64,000 nucleotides of DNA from an uncultured Croceicoccus sp. (GTDB taxonomy: Bacteria > Pseudomonadota > Alphaproteobacteria > Sphingomonadales > Sphingomonadaceae), in the NCBI RefSeq assembly GCF_947496385.1, contig NZ_CANMCP010000001.1, forward strand, positions 719,416 through 783,415, read 5' to 3'. Positions 25,107 through 34,755 of this stretch are shown piece after piece. The first letter of the stretch is position 1. Each line of letters starts with the position of its first letter. Made by a program: the position numbers and the translations under genes. The notes under the pieces are model-generated. The model saw only the letters and a program-made list of their open reading frames with translations. It had not been told where the DNA came from and made no database searches.

Positions 25107-26291
25107 TCACACGGTCGGCACCGGCCTGTCGTCGACCCGCGTCATGGTGATTCGCCCATCCTTCACGGCAAAGGCCATCTTGCCCTCCACCAGGTCGAGC
25201 GCGTCGCGGCCAAATTGTTCGTACCGCCACCCTTCGAGCAGGGGCAGCCCCTTGCGCGCGCCGGCGGCGAGGTTTTCGAGATCGTCGGACCGCGCGATCA
25301 GGCGCGATGCAACGTCGATTTCCCGGCTCCGGATTTTCAGCAGCAGTTTCAGCAGATCGGCGACAAGCGCCCCTTCCTTGCCCAGCGGAGTGCCGCGCTT
25401 GCGTTCCGGCATTTCGTCGGCGGGGAGGGGGGCGGCGGCGGACAGGACGTCCATCAATCGCTTCCCGATGTCATTGTCCTTCCACCCGTTGGACAGGCCG
25501 CGCACCTTGGCAAGATCGCCCTGTTGCCGCGGGGGATGGGCGGCAATGTCGGCGAGCGTTTCGTCGCGCATGATGCGACCACGCGGGATGTCTTTGTCCT
25601 GCGCCTCGATCTCGCGCCACGCGGCCAGCGCCTTCAACCGGCCGAGCACGTCGGGCTTGCGCCCCTGCGCGCGGATGCGGCGCCATTGTTCGTCCGGATC
25701 GTTGCGGTAATGCTCCGGATCGGCGAGCTTTTCCATCTCGACATTGAGCCATTCGCCGCGCCCGGTTTCCATCAGGCGATCCAGCATGCGGGGAAATATC
25801 TCCGCCAGATGGGTGACGTCGCCAATCGCATATTCGAGCTGCCGGTCGGTCAGCGGACGGCGTGACCAGTCGGTAAAGCGCGCGCCCTTGTCGACCGAGA
25901 AATTGAGCCATGTCTCGACCAGGTTGGAATAGCCGATCTGCTCCGACTGGCTGATGGCCATCATCGCGATCTGCGTGTCGAAAATCGGGTGCGGCGTCTT
26001 GCCGGTGAGGTTGTAGATGATCTCCACATCCTGCCCGCCGGCGTGGAAGATTTTCAGCACGTCCTCATTATCGGTAAGGAGGTCGAGCAGCGGCGTCAGG
26101 TCGATCCCGTCGGCCAGCGGGTCGATGGCGGCGGCTTCCTTCCCGTCGGAAATCTGCACGAGGCAGAGCAGCGGCCAATAGGTCGATTCCCGCATGAATT
26201 CGGTATCGACCGCCACGAAGTCGGCGGAGGCCATACGGTCGCACAGGGCGGTCAGCGCGGCGGTGTCGGTGATCAGGTCATGTATCTTCAT
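25107..26291 (-). CDS. rnd: Ribonuclease D
   Basis: 3'-to-5' exoribonuclease for tRNA 3'-end trimming. The DEDD exonuclease domain shows [11 protein letters not shown] (motif I), [11 protein letters not shown] (motif II) and YAIGDVTHL (motif III), followed by an HRDC domain in the C-terminal half ([24 protein letters not shown]). About 394 aa from ATG 26291 ([11 protein letters not shown]); the track start is three codons earlier. It is divergent from aspS. Confidence 0.94.
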   Translation of the reverse strand: MKIHDLITDTAALTALCDRMASADFVAVDTEFMRESTYWPLLCLVQISDGKEAAAIDPLADGIDLTPLLDLLTDNEDVLKIFHAGGQDVEIIYNLTGKTPHPIFDTQIAMMAISQSEQIGYSNLVETWLNFSVDKGARFTDWSRRPLTDRQLEYAIGDVTHLAEIFPRMLDRLMETGRGEWLNVEMEKLADPEHYRNDPDEQWRRIRAQGRKPDVLGRLKALAAWREIEAQDKDIPRGRIMRDETLADIAAHPPRQQGDLAKVRGLSNGWKDNDIGKRLMDVLSAAAPLPADEMPERKRGTPLGKEGALVADLLKLLLKIRSREIDVASRLIARSDDLENLAAGARKGLPLLEGWRYEQFGRDALDLVEGKMAFAVKDGRITMTRVDDRPVPTV

Positions 26292-26388
26292 CTGACGCAT
26301 GCGTTACGCCGAAGTGGGGGCAGGTTCAATAAGCACGCGCGCCTTCGTGGGGGCGCGGCGCCATTGCCCACTGGAAAAGCGGCGCGCT

Positions 26389-26417
26389 TTGACCTAGGGC
26401 GCCGGTCATTCTTTCAT
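26389..26417 (+). promoter_or_regulatory. Candidate aspS promoter
   Basis: TTGACC and TTTCAT with 17-bp spacing; the -10 box ends 24 bp before the aspS ATG. Confidence 0.5.
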
Positions 26418-26441
26418 TCTTTCATAAAGCACGAAATTCTC

Positions 26442-28262
26442 ATGCACCCCTATCGCACCCATAATTGCGGCGCCCTGACCGCCGCCAACACCGGCGAGAC
26501 CGTTCGCCTGTCCGGATGGATCCATCGCAAGCGCGACCACGGCGGCGTATTGTTCGTCGACCTGCGCGACAATTACGGCATCACGCAGCTCGTCGCGGAC
26601 GAGGACAGCCCCGCGCTCGACGTGCTGGACCGGCTCCGCGTGGAGAGCGTCATCACGATCGATGGCGAGGTGAAGGCCCGCAATGCCGCCACGGTGAATG
26701 CGAACCTGCCCACCGGCGAGATCGAGGTGTTCGTGCGCGAGATCACGGTGCAGAGCCGCGCCGACGAATTGCCGATGCCGGTCGCCGGCGATGCCGAATA
26801 TCCCGAGGAAATCCGGCTGAAGCACCGCTTCCTCGACCTGCGCCGCGAAAAGGTGCACGCCAATATCCTGCTGCGTTCGAAGGTCATCACCTCGATCCGG
26901 AGCCGCATGGTCGATCAGGGCTTTACCGAGTTCCAGACCCCGATCCTCACCGCCAGCAGCCCCGAAGGCGCGCGCGATTTCCTCGTGCCGAGCCGTCTGC
27001 ACGCGGGCAAGTTCTACGCGCTGCCGCAGGCGCCGCAGATGTTCAAGCAGATGCTCATGGTCGCAGGGTTCGACCGCTATTTCCAGATCGCGCCCTGTTT
27101 CCGGGACGAGGATCTGCGCGCCGATCGCAGCCTGGAATTCTACCAGCTCGATTTCGAGATGAGCTATGTCACGCAGGAAGACGTGTTTCAGACGCTTGAA
27201 CCCGTGCTCGCCGGCGTGTTCGAGGAATTCGCGAACGGCAAGAGCGTGACGAAGGCGGGCGATTTTCCCCGCATTCCCTATGCCGAGGCGATGCTGAAAT
27301 ACGGGAGTGACAAGCCCGACCTTCGCAATCCGCTCATCATTTCGGACGTGACCCGTCATTTCGAGACGTCGGGTTTCGGCCTGTTCGAGAAGATCGTCGG
27401 ATCGGGCGGCGTCGTGCGCGCGATCCCGGCGCCCAACACCGCGGACAAGAGCCGCAAGTTCTTCGACGACATGAACAACTGGGCACGCGGCGAAGGATTT
27501 GCAGGGCTCGGCTATGTCACGCGCAAGGGTGGCACGTTCGGCGGCCCGATCGCCAAGAACCACGGCGAAGAAGGCATGGCGAAGCTTTACGAGGAGCTGG
27601 GCCTGGGCGAGGACGACGGCCTGTTCTTTGCCGCGGGCAAGGAGAAGGAAGCGGCCAAGCTCGCCGGCGCGGCCCGCACCCGCACGGCGCAGGAGCTCGA
27701 CCTGATCGAGAAGGATTGTTTCAAGTTCTGCTGGATCGTCGATTTCCCGATGTTCGAATATGACGAAGAGCAGAAGCGCATCGATTTCAGCCATAACCCG
27801 TTCTCCATGCCGCAGGGCGAGCTGGAGGCGCTGGAGACGAAGGACCCGCTCGATATTCTCGCGTGGCAGTACGACATCGTGTGCAATGGCTACGAATTGT
27901 CGTCGGGAGCGATCCGGAACCACCGGCCCGACATTATGTACAAAGCGTTCGAGATCGCCGGATATTCGCAAGCCGACGTGGACGCGAATTTCTCGGGCAT
28001 GATCAACGCGTTCAAATATGGCGCGCCGCCGCACGGCGGTTCGGCACCGGGCATCGACCGCATCGTCATGCTGCTCGCCGATGAACCGAACATTCGCGAG
28101 GTCATCGCCTTCCCTCTGAACCAGAAGGGCGAGGATCTGATGATGGCGGCGCCGTCCGCCGTGACCGCGAAACAGCTGAAGGAACTGCACATTCGCACGG
28201 TCGAACCGCCCAAGCCGGCGACCGAGCAGGCCGTGCGCACGGACCGTCTGGGCGACGGCTGA
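26442..28262 (+). CDS. aspS: Aspartyl-tRNA synthetase
   Basis: Class II synthetase of the bacterial type, 606 aa. The OB-fold anticodon domain ([20 protein letters not shown]) comes first, then motif 2 ([18 protein letters not shown]), a GAD insertion and motif 3 ([17 protein letters not shown]). The track's ORF begins 453 bp upstream, inside rnd; the ATG at 26442 ([12 protein letters not shown]) is the family start. Whether it also charges tRNA-Asn cannot be seen. Confidence 0.96.
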   Translation: MHPYRTHNCGALTAANTGETVRLSGWIHRKRDHGGVLFVDLRDNYGITQLVADEDSPALDVLDRLRVESVITIDGEVKARNAATVNANLPTGEIEVFVREITVQSRADELPMPVAGDAEYPEEIRLKHRFLDLRREKVHANILLRSKVITSIRSRMVDQGFTEFQTPILTASSPEGARDFLVPSRLHAGKFYALPQAPQMFKQMLMVAGFDRYFQIAPCFRDEDLRADRSLEFYQLDFEMSYVTQEDVFQTLEPVLAGVFEEFANGKSVTKAGDFPRIPYAEAMLKYGSDKPDLRNPLIISDVTRHFETSGFGLFEKIVGSGGVVRAIPAPNTADKSRKFFDDMNNWARGEGFAGLGYVTRKGGTFGGPIAKNHGEEGMAKLYEELGLGEDDGLFFAAGKEKEAAKLAGAARTRTAQELDLIEKDCFKFCWIVDFPMFEYDEEQKRIDFSHNPFSMPQGELEALETKDPLDILAWQYDIVCNGYELSSGAIRNHRPDIMYKAFEIAGYSQADVDANFSGMINAFKYGAPPHGGSAPGIDRIVMLLADEPNIREVIAFPLNQKGEDLMMAAPSAVTAKQLKELHIRTVEPPKPATEQAVRTDRLGDG

Positions 28263-28337
28263 ATTCATGGCGGGCGGGCACGGGCCGATGATGGTGAAAT
28301 ATTTGAACCCCATCGGCACTTGCCAGCCCGCAAACCG

Positions 28338-28366
28338 TTGACTAGGGCGAACCCCTGATTTTTAAC
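28338..28366 (+). promoter_or_regulatory. Candidate acpP promoter
   Basis: TTGACT and TTTAAC with 17-bp spacing; the -10 box ends 23 bp before the acpP start. Confidence 0.55.
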
Positions 28367-28389
28367 CGCTTTGAGCGAGAGGGCATTTC

Positions 28390-28626
28390 ATGAGCGATAC
28401 CGAGGAACGCGTAAAGAAGATCGTGGTCGAGCATCTGGGCGTCGAAGCCGACAAGGTGACGATGGATGCGAGCTTCATCGACGATCTGGGCGCGGACAGC
28501 CTCGACATCGTCGAGCTGGTCATGGCATTCGAAGAGGAATTCGGTGTCGAGATTCCCGACGATGCCGCCGAGAAGATCACCACCGTGGGCGACGCGGTGA
28601 AATATATCGAAGAGCACAAGGGCTGA
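28390..28626 (+). CDS. acpP: Acyl carrier protein
   Basis: A 78-aa acidic carrier of fatty-acid intermediates. The phosphopantetheine serine is S37 in [13 protein letters not shown]. It is followed by fabF, as in many proteobacteria, though the upstream fabD and fabG are not here. Confidence 0.98.
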   Translation: MSDTEERVKKIVVEHLGVEADKVTMDASFIDDLGADSLDIVELVMAFEEEFGVEIPDDAAEKITTVGDAVKYIEEHKG

Positions 28627-28639
28627 TAACACGGTCCTT

Positions 28640-28677
28640 GCCCGCCATGCCTTGACCATTGCAAGGCGTGGGCGGGC
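28640..28677 (+). terminator. Hairpin between acpP and fabF
   Basis: GCCCGCCATGCCTTG pairs with CAAGGCGTGGGCGGGC, with one bulge. The stem is strong but has no T-run. It could attenuate readthrough into fabF and keep ACP mRNA in excess. Confidence 0.45.
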
Positions 28678-28799
28678 CGCTTACCGACAGGCTCGGCCCG
28701 CTGGGCTGGGCCTGTTGCGTATCCGGCCCCGCAAATCGGATATATGCATAATGGAACCGGCCATGGCATGTGGCCGAACGGAACAATCGGAGTGTGCTG

Positions 28800-30059
28800 A
28801 TGCGTCGTGTGGTCGTTACCGGTCTGGGTCTGGTGACCCCGCTTGGGGCCGATGTCGAAACGGTCTGGAAAAACATCCTGGCCGGAAAATCGGGCGCGGG
28901 TCCGATCGAACGTTTCGATGCCAGCAACCAGAAATGCCGCATCGCATGCGAGGTGAAGCCGGCCGACCATGAATATGGCTTCGACGCGAACAAGCGTGTC
29001 GACCACAAGATTCAGCGGCAGGTCGACCCCTTCATCGTGTATGGCATCGACGCCGCCGGCCAGGCGATCGAGGATGCCGGCCTGCTCGACATGAGCGGCG
29101 AGGAACGGTTCCGCGCCGGGTGCTCCATCGGTTCGGGCATTGGCGGCCTTCCGGGGATCGAGAAGGAATCGCTCATCCTCGCCGAAAAGGGACCGGGTCG
29201 CGTATCACCGCATTTCGTTCACGGCCGGCTGATCAACCTGATCTCGGGTCAGGTTTCGATTCGCTACGGGTTGATGGGTCCGAACCACGCGGTCGTGACC
29301 GCCTGCTCGACCGGCGCCCATTCCATCGGCGATGCCGCGCGCATGATCCGCGAAGGTGACGCCGATGTCATGCTGGCGGGCGGGGCGGAGGCGACGATCT
29401 GCCCCATCGGCATCGCCGGTTTCGCGCAGGCGCGTGCCCTGTCCACCAATTTCAACGACGATCCCACCCGGGCGAGCCGTCCCTATGACGTGGACCGCGA
29501 CGGTTTCGTCATGGGCGAGGGTGCCGGCGTCGTCGTGCTCGAGGAATATGAGAAGGCGAAGGCCCGCGGCGCCAAGATCTATGCCGAGGTGCTGGGCTAT
29601 GGCCTTTCGGGCGATGCGCACCATGTGACGGCGCCGCATCCCGAAGGATCGGGGGCGTATCGTTCGATGGAGATGGCGCTTCGCAAGGCGGGCGTCGATG
29701 TGTCCGAGATCGATTACATCAACGCGCACGGTACCTCGACGCCGCTTGGTGACGAGCTGGAACTCGGCGCGGTTCGGCGGCTTTTCGGAAACGCGATCGA
29801 TACGCTTTCCATGAGCAGCACGAAATCCGCGATCGGCCATCTGCTCGGCGGGGCGGGTGCGGTCGAATCGATCTTCTGCATCCTCGCCATGCGCGATTCG
29901 GTCGTGCCGCCCACGCTCAATCTCGATAACCCGAGCGAGAGCTGCAAGGGCGTCGATCTCGTCCCCCACACGGCGAAGGAGCGCAAGGTCAAGGCCGTGC
30001 TCAACAACAGCTTCGGCTTTGGCGGGACGAACGCGTCGCTGGTGATGAAGGCGGTCTGA
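28800..30059 (+). CDS. fabF: Beta-ketoacyl-ACP synthase II
   Basis: Elongating condensing enzyme of fatty-acid synthesis, 419 aa from ATG 28800 (CGGAG upstream). The catalytic triad is complete: Cys169 in VVTACSTGAHS, the His in NAHGTSTPLGDE and the His in KSAIGHLLGGAGA. It acts on acyl-AcpP from the gene before it. The mltG start follows the stop almost at once. Confidence 0.97.
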   Translation: MRRVVVTGLGLVTPLGADVETVWKNILAGKSGAGPIERFDASNQKCRIACEVKPADHEYGFDANKRVDHKIQRQVDPFIVYGIDAAGQAIEDAGLLDMSGEERFRAGCSIGSGIGGLPGIEKESLILAEKGPGRVSPHFVHGRLINLISGQVSIRYGLMGPNHAVVTACSTGAHSIGDAARMIREGDADVMLAGGAEATICPIGIAGFAQARALSTNFNDDPTRASRPYDVDRDGFVMGEGAGVVVLEEYEKAKARGAKIYAEVLGYGLSGDAHHVTAPHPEGSGAYRSMEMALRKAGVDVSEIDYINAHGTSTPLGDELELGAVRRLFGNAIDTLSMSSTKSAIGHLLGGAGAVESIFCILAMRDSVVPPTLNLDNPSESCKGVDLVPHTAKERKVKAVLNNSFGFGGTNASLVMKAV

Positions 30060-30060
30060 T

Positions 30061-31050
30061 ATGGCGGCGGGGCGGACGGTTCGGCGCTGGCTGCTCGGTG
30101 GGATCGCCGCGGGCATCCTCGCCGTCCTGATCGTCGTCGTCATTTTCGCAAGCGGGTGGTATGGCGCTGCGAACCTCGATGAAGAGCGGCCCTTCGTCGT
30201 TCCGTCGGGCGCGACGCTGACGGCCATCGCGCAAAAACTGGAGAGCGAGGACATCATCGGTTCGGCCGACGGGTTCCTCTTGCGCGCGAAAATCTTCGGC
30301 GGCGGCGATCCGGTTCAGGCGGGCGAGTTCCTCCTGCCCGCGGATGCGTCGCCGGCGCGTATCCTCGATATTTTTCAGAACGGCGACGTCATCCGCCGTT
30401 TCGTCACCATCCCCGAGGGTCTGCCCTCCATCATGGTGCACGAAAGGCTGATGGCGGAGCCTTTGCTGACGGGTACGATTCCGGTGCCGAGGGAAGGCGC
30501 GATCCTCCCCGACAGCTATGATTTCGAGCGGGGCGAAAGCCGCGCCGACGTTCTTGCCCGCATGGAGGCGGCGATGGATGAATTCCTTGCCGAAGCATGG
30601 GCGCAGCGTGCGAAGGATATCGCGGTTTCCAGCCCCGCCGAAACGCTGGCGCTGGCATCCGTGGTGGAAAAGGAAACCGGCGTGCCGAAGGAACGGCGCA
30701 TGGTTGCCGGGCTCTACTCCAACCGGTTGAAGACCGGCATGCGGCTTCAGGCCGACCCGACGATCATCTATCCCATTACCAAGGGCAAGCCGCTCGGCCG
30801 CAGGATCCGCCGATCCGAGATCGATGCGGTCAACGGTTACAACACCTATTCGATGGACGGGCTGCCCAAGGGTCCGATCACCAATCCCGGACGCGAATCG
30901 ATCCGTGCGGTGCTGAACCCCGCAGACACCGATGCGCTGTACATGGTGGCGGACGGAACGGGCGGGCACGTGTTTGCCGATACGCTGGCCGGGCATAACG
31001 AAAACGTGCGCAAATGGCGCGCGATCCGGCGCAAGCGCGGCGAAATCTGA
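30061..31050 (+). CDS. mltG: Endolytic transglycosylase MltG
   Basis: Inner-membrane lytic transglycosylase that cuts nascent glycan strands. At 329 aa it has an N-terminal membrane helix (WLLGGIAAGILAVLIVVVIF), a LysM-like segment and the YceG domain with the catalytic Glu in LASVVEKETGVPKER (E203). DPTIIYP and YNTYSMDGLPKGPI NPG-type motifs close the domain. It is often found next to fabF, as here, with one base between stop and start. Confidence 0.94.
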   Translation: MAAGRTVRRWLLGGIAAGILAVLIVVVIFASGWYGAANLDEERPFVVPSGATLTAIAQKLESEDIIGSADGFLLRAKIFGGGDPVQAGEFLLPADASPARILDIFQNGDVIRRFVTIPEGLPSIMVHERLMAEPLLTGTIPVPREGAILPDSYDFERGESRADVLARMEAAMDEFLAEAWAQRAKDIAVSSPAETLALASVVEKETGVPKERRMVAGLYSNRLKTGMRLQADPTIIYPITKGKPLGRRIRRSEIDAVNGYNTYSMDGLPKGPITNPGRESIRAVLNPADTDALYMVADGTGGHVFADTLAGHNENVRKWRAIRRKRGEI

Positions 31051-31156
31051 ACGCCAGCGGGGGCCGGCGCCAACCTTGCCTCTCGGAACCGGGAGGCGGC
31101 GGCGCCGTTCCCTTCGCAAATCTCAGATTCCGTCAAGGCCAACAGGGGGCATATCC

Positions 31157-31684
31157 GTGCACAAGCAAATTCCCGACGTCACATTGAAGACCCGCATTCG
31201 CGACGAAAGCGTCGAGGGTGAAAACCCCTTCCGCTGGCGCGATTTTCCGGTGCGCGACGAATGGGCGGGAAAGACGATTGTCGCATTTTCGCTGCCGGGC
31301 GCGTTCACGCCGACCTGCACCAACGAACAATGCCCCAGCTACGAATCGATGTATGACGATTTCAAGGCCGCCGGTGCGGACGGGGTATACTGCATCGCCG
31401 TCAACGATGCGTTCGTCATGTATCAGTGGTCGAAGCATCTCGGCCTGGAAAAGGTGAAGATGCTGCCCGATGGCTCCGGCGATTTTACCCGGCGCATGGG
31501 CATGCTGATCAACAAGGATCACCTCGGCTTCGGACAGCGGTCCTGGCGATACGCCATGATCGTGAAGGATAATGTCGTCACCGACTGGTTCGAGGAGCCG
31601 GGCATCAACGATGTCGGCGCCGACGAAGACCCGTATGGCGTTTCCGCGCCGGAAAAGGTGCTGGCCGCGCTCAAGAATGATTGA
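31157..31684 (+). CDS. Peroxiredoxin, Prx5 type
   Basis: Thiol peroxidase of 175 aa. The peroxidatic Cys lies in PGAFTPTCTNEQCPSY, and the later GSGDFTRRMGM and GFGQRSWRYAMIV are typical of the Prx5 group, which uses glutathione, glutaredoxin or thioredoxin. The start is GTG 31157 with AGGGGG upstream; the track start is 225 bp too early. The stop overlaps the next gene by 8 bp. Confidence 0.9.
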   Translation: MHKQIPDVTLKTRIRDESVEGENPFRWRDFPVRDEWAGKTIVAFSLPGAFTPTCTNEQCPSYESMYDDFKAAGADGVYCIAVNDAFVMYQWSKHLGLEKVKMLPDGSGDFTRRMGMLINKDHLGFGQRSWRYAMIVKDNVVTDWFEEPGINDVGADEDPYGVSAPEKVLAALKND

Positions 31685-32219
31685 TCGGGCGAGGGGGGAG
31701 GCCGGCGATCCGGCTCCTCTTATCGTGACCGCGACCCTGCCGCCCGAGCTTTTTTCCTGGGCGGAGGGTTTGCGACGCGAGTATTTTCCGCCGGAGCGCA
31801 ATCATATCGATGCGCATGTGACGCTATTTCATGCGATTCCCCCGTCGTGCGAGAGGGAATTGAAAAACCTGCTGGCCGATCTTTGCGCGCAGACGGCGCC
31901 GATACCGGCAACCCTCGACTCGGTCATGTCATTGGGGCGCGGAACGGCCTTCAAGATTATCAGCCCTGAATTGCTGAACCTGCGCGCCATCGCGGCGGAC
32001 CGTTTCGCGGGGTCGCTGACCGCACAGGACAGCCATCGGCCCAATCTCCATGTCACCGTTCAAAACAAGGTTTCCGCGGCCGATGCAAAGCTCTTGCAGG
32101 CCCGTCTGCGCAGCGATTTCAAGCCGCGCACGTTCGAATTCACCGGCCTCGAAGCGCATTATTATCGGGGCGGGCCATGGGAAAATGCGGCACGCTGGCG
32201 CTTTCGTAAAAAGCGGTGA
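31677..32219 (+). CDS. 2H phosphoesterase / RNA 2',3'-cyclic phosphodiesterase-like
   Basis: A 180-aa protein with the two H-x-T motifs of the 2H superfamily: HVTLFH (residues about 44-49) and NLHVTVQN. Related to 2'-5' RNA ligase family proteins such as ThpR, but divergent, and the substrate is unknown. It overlaps the peroxiredoxin stop by 8 bp, so both are one unit. The start is ATG 31677. Confidence 0.78.
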   Translation: MIDRARGEAGDPAPLIVTATLPPELFSWAEGLRREYFPPERNHIDAHVTLFHAIPPSCERELKNLLADLCAQTAPIPATLDSVMSLGRGTAFKIISPELLNLRAIAADRFAGSLTAQDSHRPNLHVTVQNKVSAADAKLLQARLRSDFKPRTFEFTGLEAHYYRGGPWENAARWRFRKKR

Positions 32220-32228
32220 GCAAAGCAG

Positions 32229-32257
32229 TTGACCCTTTCGAAAACCGCGCCTAAGAC
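32229..32257 (+). promoter_or_regulatory. Candidate promoter of tRNA-Met
   Basis: TTGACC and TAAGAC separated by 17 bp; transcription would start about 35 bp before the tRNA. Confidence 0.65.
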
Positions 32258-32300
32258 GCCCGCCTGTCGGGTGGTTTCGCGACCATTCGGTGCCTTTCGG

Positions 32301-32377
32301 GGCGGAGTAGCTCAGCTGGTTAGAGCAGCGGAATCATAATCCGCGTGTCGGGGGTTCGAGTCCCTCCTCCGCTACCA
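32301..32377 (+). tRNA. tRNA-Met(CAT), elongator type
   Basis: A 77-nt cloverleaf: acceptor GGCGGAG/CTCCGCT, D arm AGCTGGTTA, anticodon stem GCGGA/TCCGC around ATCATAA (anticodon CAT), T loop TTCGAGT, encoded ACCA. G1-U72 pairing and lack of the three G-C pairs of an initiator argue for an elongator. A CAT anticodon could also be a lysidine-modified tRNA-Ile, which the sequence alone does not fully exclude. Confidence 0.92.
32350..32377 (+). other. Likely left attachment site (attL) in tRNA-Met 3' end
   Basis: The T arm and acceptor 3' half (GGGGGTTCGAGTCCC and on to ACCA) lie 178 bp before a P4-type integrase gene, the standard target of this integrase class. No second copy was seen in the window, so the other end of the element lies beyond 64 kb. 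Confidence 0.6.
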
Positions 32378-32387
32378 TTCCTTGATC

Positions 32388-32416
32388 CGGAAGCTTCCAC
32401 TAGCTTCCGCATTTTT
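32388..32416 (+). terminator. Terminator of tRNA-Met
   Basis: CGGAAGCT and AGCTTCCG form an 8-bp stem with a 6-nt loop, followed by CATTTTT. If attL is within the tRNA, this terminator belongs to the mobile element. Confidence 0.75.
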
Positions 32417-32501
32417 CCGAAAATCGAAAGAAAAGCAGAGGGTTGCGGGTGATTCGCGTCCGCATGCGCCCATGGTCTTCCACATGCAGCCGGATTTGGT
32501 G

Positions 32502-32555
32502 TGGGGGTATTTTGGGGGTATTTTCGCGGAGTATCGGAAAGGAGCGATACCCCCA
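32502..32555 (+). repeat. TGGGGGTATTT repeats around the integrase ribosome site
   Basis: TGGGGGTATTT occurs twice in tandem (32502-32512 and 32513-32523), and an inverted copy ATACCCCCA ends right before the integrase ATG. The AAAGGAG ribosome site lies between the inverted arms, so a hairpin could hide it, or the repeats could be operator sites. Confidence 0.6.
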
Positions 32556-33809
32556 ATGCCTCTCACGGAGATTCAGGCCCGAAATTCCAAGCCACGCGAG
32601 CGCGCCTACAAGATGGCCGACGGGGAGGGCTTGTTCCTGTTCGTACAGCCGAACGGGTCAAAGTTATGGCGGATGAAGTACCGCTTCGCGGGCAAGGAGA
32701 AGTTGCTCTCCTTCGGCGCTTACCCAGATCTCGGGATAGCTGCCGCGCGCGACAAGCGCACAGTCGCAAAGGCGTTGCTAGCCGAGGGCAAGGATCCAAT
32801 GAAATCCAAGGGAGAAGTGATCTCGCAGGAAGGAGCCACCTTCTTCGAGGTCGCAAAGCGCTGGCATGAAAATCGAAAGAGCGCGTTGAATGCCGCGCAT
32901 GCCGAACGCGTCTGGTCGCGCATGGAAAGGGACGTCTTTCCAGTCATCGGCGAGAAACTCGTGAATGAAATCACGGCACCCGACGTCCTGGCCATGATCC
33001 GCAAGATCGAAGCAAGAGGCGCGCTCGATATCAGCCGGCGTGCGAAACAAGGGGTGGGGCAAGTCTTCCAGTTCGCAATCGCGTGTGGTCTGGCCTCGAA
33101 CGATCCGACGACGCATTTGCGCGGGGCTCTAAAGCCGCGACCAAGAGTGAAGCATATGAGCCGGCTGCCGCTCAGCGAGTTGCCCGCATTCATCGAGAAG
33201 CTGCATGCCTATCAGGAAGAGGGCGAACGACGGGCCGCGATCACCCGTGACGCAGTTCTCTTTGCGCTCCTGACTTGGGTTCGAACCAAGGAACTGCGTT
33301 TCGCCGCCAAATCCGAGTTTGAAGACCTGGGCGGAAAATCACCTGTCTGGAGGATACCAGCCGAGCGAATGAAGATGGGACGAGAGCATTTGGTACCCCT
33401 CTCGCAGCAGGCAACGCACATCGCGAAATCCATGATAGCAGCAGCGCCTGGCGAGTTTCTCTTCCCGGGCAACGGCCCGAACAAGCCGCTTTCAGAGAAC
33501 ACAATGATCTACGCGCTCTATCGCCTCGGATACCACAGCCGCCAAACCGTACACGGCTTCAGGGGCTTGGCGAGCACCTGGGCCAATGAGCAGTTGGTCG
33601 AGTTCGGTAAGCCGCCCATGTGGATCAGGAAATACCATGAGGATTGGGTCGAACTACAGCTCGCGCATTCGGAGAAAAACGACGTGCGTGGAGCTTACAA
33701 TGCCGCTGAATACCTGGCTCCCCGGCGCCGGATGATGCAGGACTGGGCTGACTATCTGAGCGGCGGGAAGGTGATCGACATCAAGAAGGCAGGGAAGCGC
33801 GCAGCCTGA
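32556..33809 (+). CDS. int: P4-type tyrosine integrase
   Basis: Site-specific recombinase of 417 aa. The N-terminal DUF4102 arm-binding domain (GLFLFVQPNGSKLWRMKYRF, LLSFGAYPDLGIAAARDKR) precedes a core-binding region and the catalytic domain, with Arg in LLTWVRTKELRF, HGFRGLAST, and LAHSEKNDVRGAYNAAEY holding the last His and the nucleophile Tyr. The start ATG 32556 has AAAGGAG 11 nt upstream. Position next to tRNA-Met indicates it inserted the region that follows. Confidence 0.93.
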   Translation: MPLTEIQARNSKPRERAYKMADGEGLFLFVQPNGSKLWRMKYRFAGKEKLLSFGAYPDLGIAAARDKRTVAKALLAEGKDPMKSKGEVISQEGATFFEVAKRWHENRKSALNAAHAERVWSRMERDVFPVIGEKLVNEITAPDVLAMIRKIEARGALDISRRAKQGVGQVFQFAIACGLASNDPTTHLRGALKPRPRVKHMSRLPLSELPAFIEKLHAYQEEGERRAAITRDAVLFALLTWVRTKELRFAAKSEFEDLGGKSPVWRIPAERMKMGREHLVPLSQQATHIAKSMIAAAPGEFLFPGNGPNKPLSENTMIYALYRLGYHSRQTVHGFRGLASTWANEQLVEFGKPPMWIRKYHEDWVELQLAHSEKNDVRGAYNAAEYLAPRRRMMQDWADYLSGGKVIDIKKAGKRAA

Positions 33810-33824
33810 TAACTATGGCTTCGA

Positions 33825-34022
33825 TCAGACCGGTCCAATCCAGTCTGCGCGCAAACGATCTCGACCTGCGACAACGCCTTCGACAATCACTGCTAATCCG
33901 ACGAATTCGCATTCGGATTCGTCGCTCTCGATGATCCAGACGACTTCGTCTGTTGTGGTCAGGAACATTCCGCGTCTACCGCGGCTTAACATCCCCGACA
34001 CGCGTATTCGACCTGCACTCAC
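33825..34022 (-). CDS. DUF5818-like small protein
   Basis: A 65-aa beta-rich protein (RIRVSGMLSRGRRGMFLTT, VVWIIE, GLAVIVEGVVAGRDRLRADWIGP) that fits the DUF5818 pattern known from sphingomonad accessory DNA: a short domain resembling an OB-like fold of unknown role. A longer relative with a membrane anchor lies at 56278-56586. The family call is from memory. Confidence 0.6.
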   Translation of the reverse strand: MSAGRIRVSGMLSRGRRGMFLTTTDEVVWIIESDESECEFVGLAVIVEGVVAGRDRLRADWIGPV

Positions 34023-34034
34023 AATGCCCCCCGC

Positions 34035-34694
34035 TCAAAAACGCCAATGGCGCAGCACTTCGCGCACATAGGCCGGCGTCTCGCCGTTGCGTGGAACACC
34101 GCCGGCGCGCTCGACGGCACCGGGACCTGCATTGTAGGCGGCGAGGGCCAGATGAACTACCCCGAACTTGTCGAGCATCTGACGCAAGTATCGGGCCGCA
34201 CCCAAGATGTTCGCCTTGGGATCGAAGCGATTTGAAACGCCAAGGTCCCGCGCTGTACCTGGCATCAATTGGCCCAGACCTGCGGCGCCAGCCTTGCTGA
34301 TCGCCAGAGGATTATATCGGGACTCCGTCCATACAAGCGCGTCGAGAAGGCCCCTTGGTAGCGAGTATTGAGCCTCAGCGGCGTAAACATGAGGAAGGTA
34401 GCTTGCCCGACGGAAGCCGGATGGCGCGCTGCCCTGGGGCTTTGGATATCGATAGGGCAGATAGGTTCGACCCGCATCGGTAGCCGGCGGCTCGGACGAG
34501 CCCTCTGGAGGCATTCTCCAAATGCCGTGTTCGACGAGACGAAAGCCATCGGTTCCTTCTGCAACGCGGAAGCCATCGGGCGTCAATTCCGAAGCAACGG
34601 TCACCTGAGGAGGCTCAATATCCTGCGCGTGAGCGGGGAGCGCGAGCCCAAATCCTGTCGTTGCCGCAGCAGCTACTGTCCATTTCAGTCTCAT
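34035..34694 (-). CDS. Lytic transglycosylase, VirB1-like
   Basis: Secreted peptidoglycan hydrolase, 219 aa from ATG 34694, which gives a clear signal peptide ([19 protein letters not shown]). The SLT domain has the catalytic Glu in [18 protein letters not shown], then [15 protein letters not shown] and [14 protein letters not shown]. Such enzymes open the wall for conjugation machinery; here it may serve transfer, though no T4SS genes are nearby. The start used by the track includes 16 extra residues. Confidence 0.85.
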   Translation of the reverse strand: MRLKWTVAAAATTGFGLALPAHAQDIEPPQVTVASELTPDGFRVAEGTDGFRLVEHGIWRMPPEGSSEPPATDAGRTYLPYRYPKPQGSAPSGFRRASYLPHVYAAEAQYSLPRGLLDALVWTESRYNPLAISKAGAAGLGQLMPGTARDLGVSNRFDPKANILGAARYLRQMLDKFGVVHLALAAYNAGPGAVERAGGVPRNGETPAYVREVLRHWRF

Positions 34695-34755
34695 TCCCGA
34701 ATCCTTTGATGGCCGAATCGGGAAAGAACATATATAGAACATATGATGTAGGAAA

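Noticed and set aside
26406-28319. 637-aa minus-strand ORF opposite aspS
   Set aside because: Shadow of aspS.
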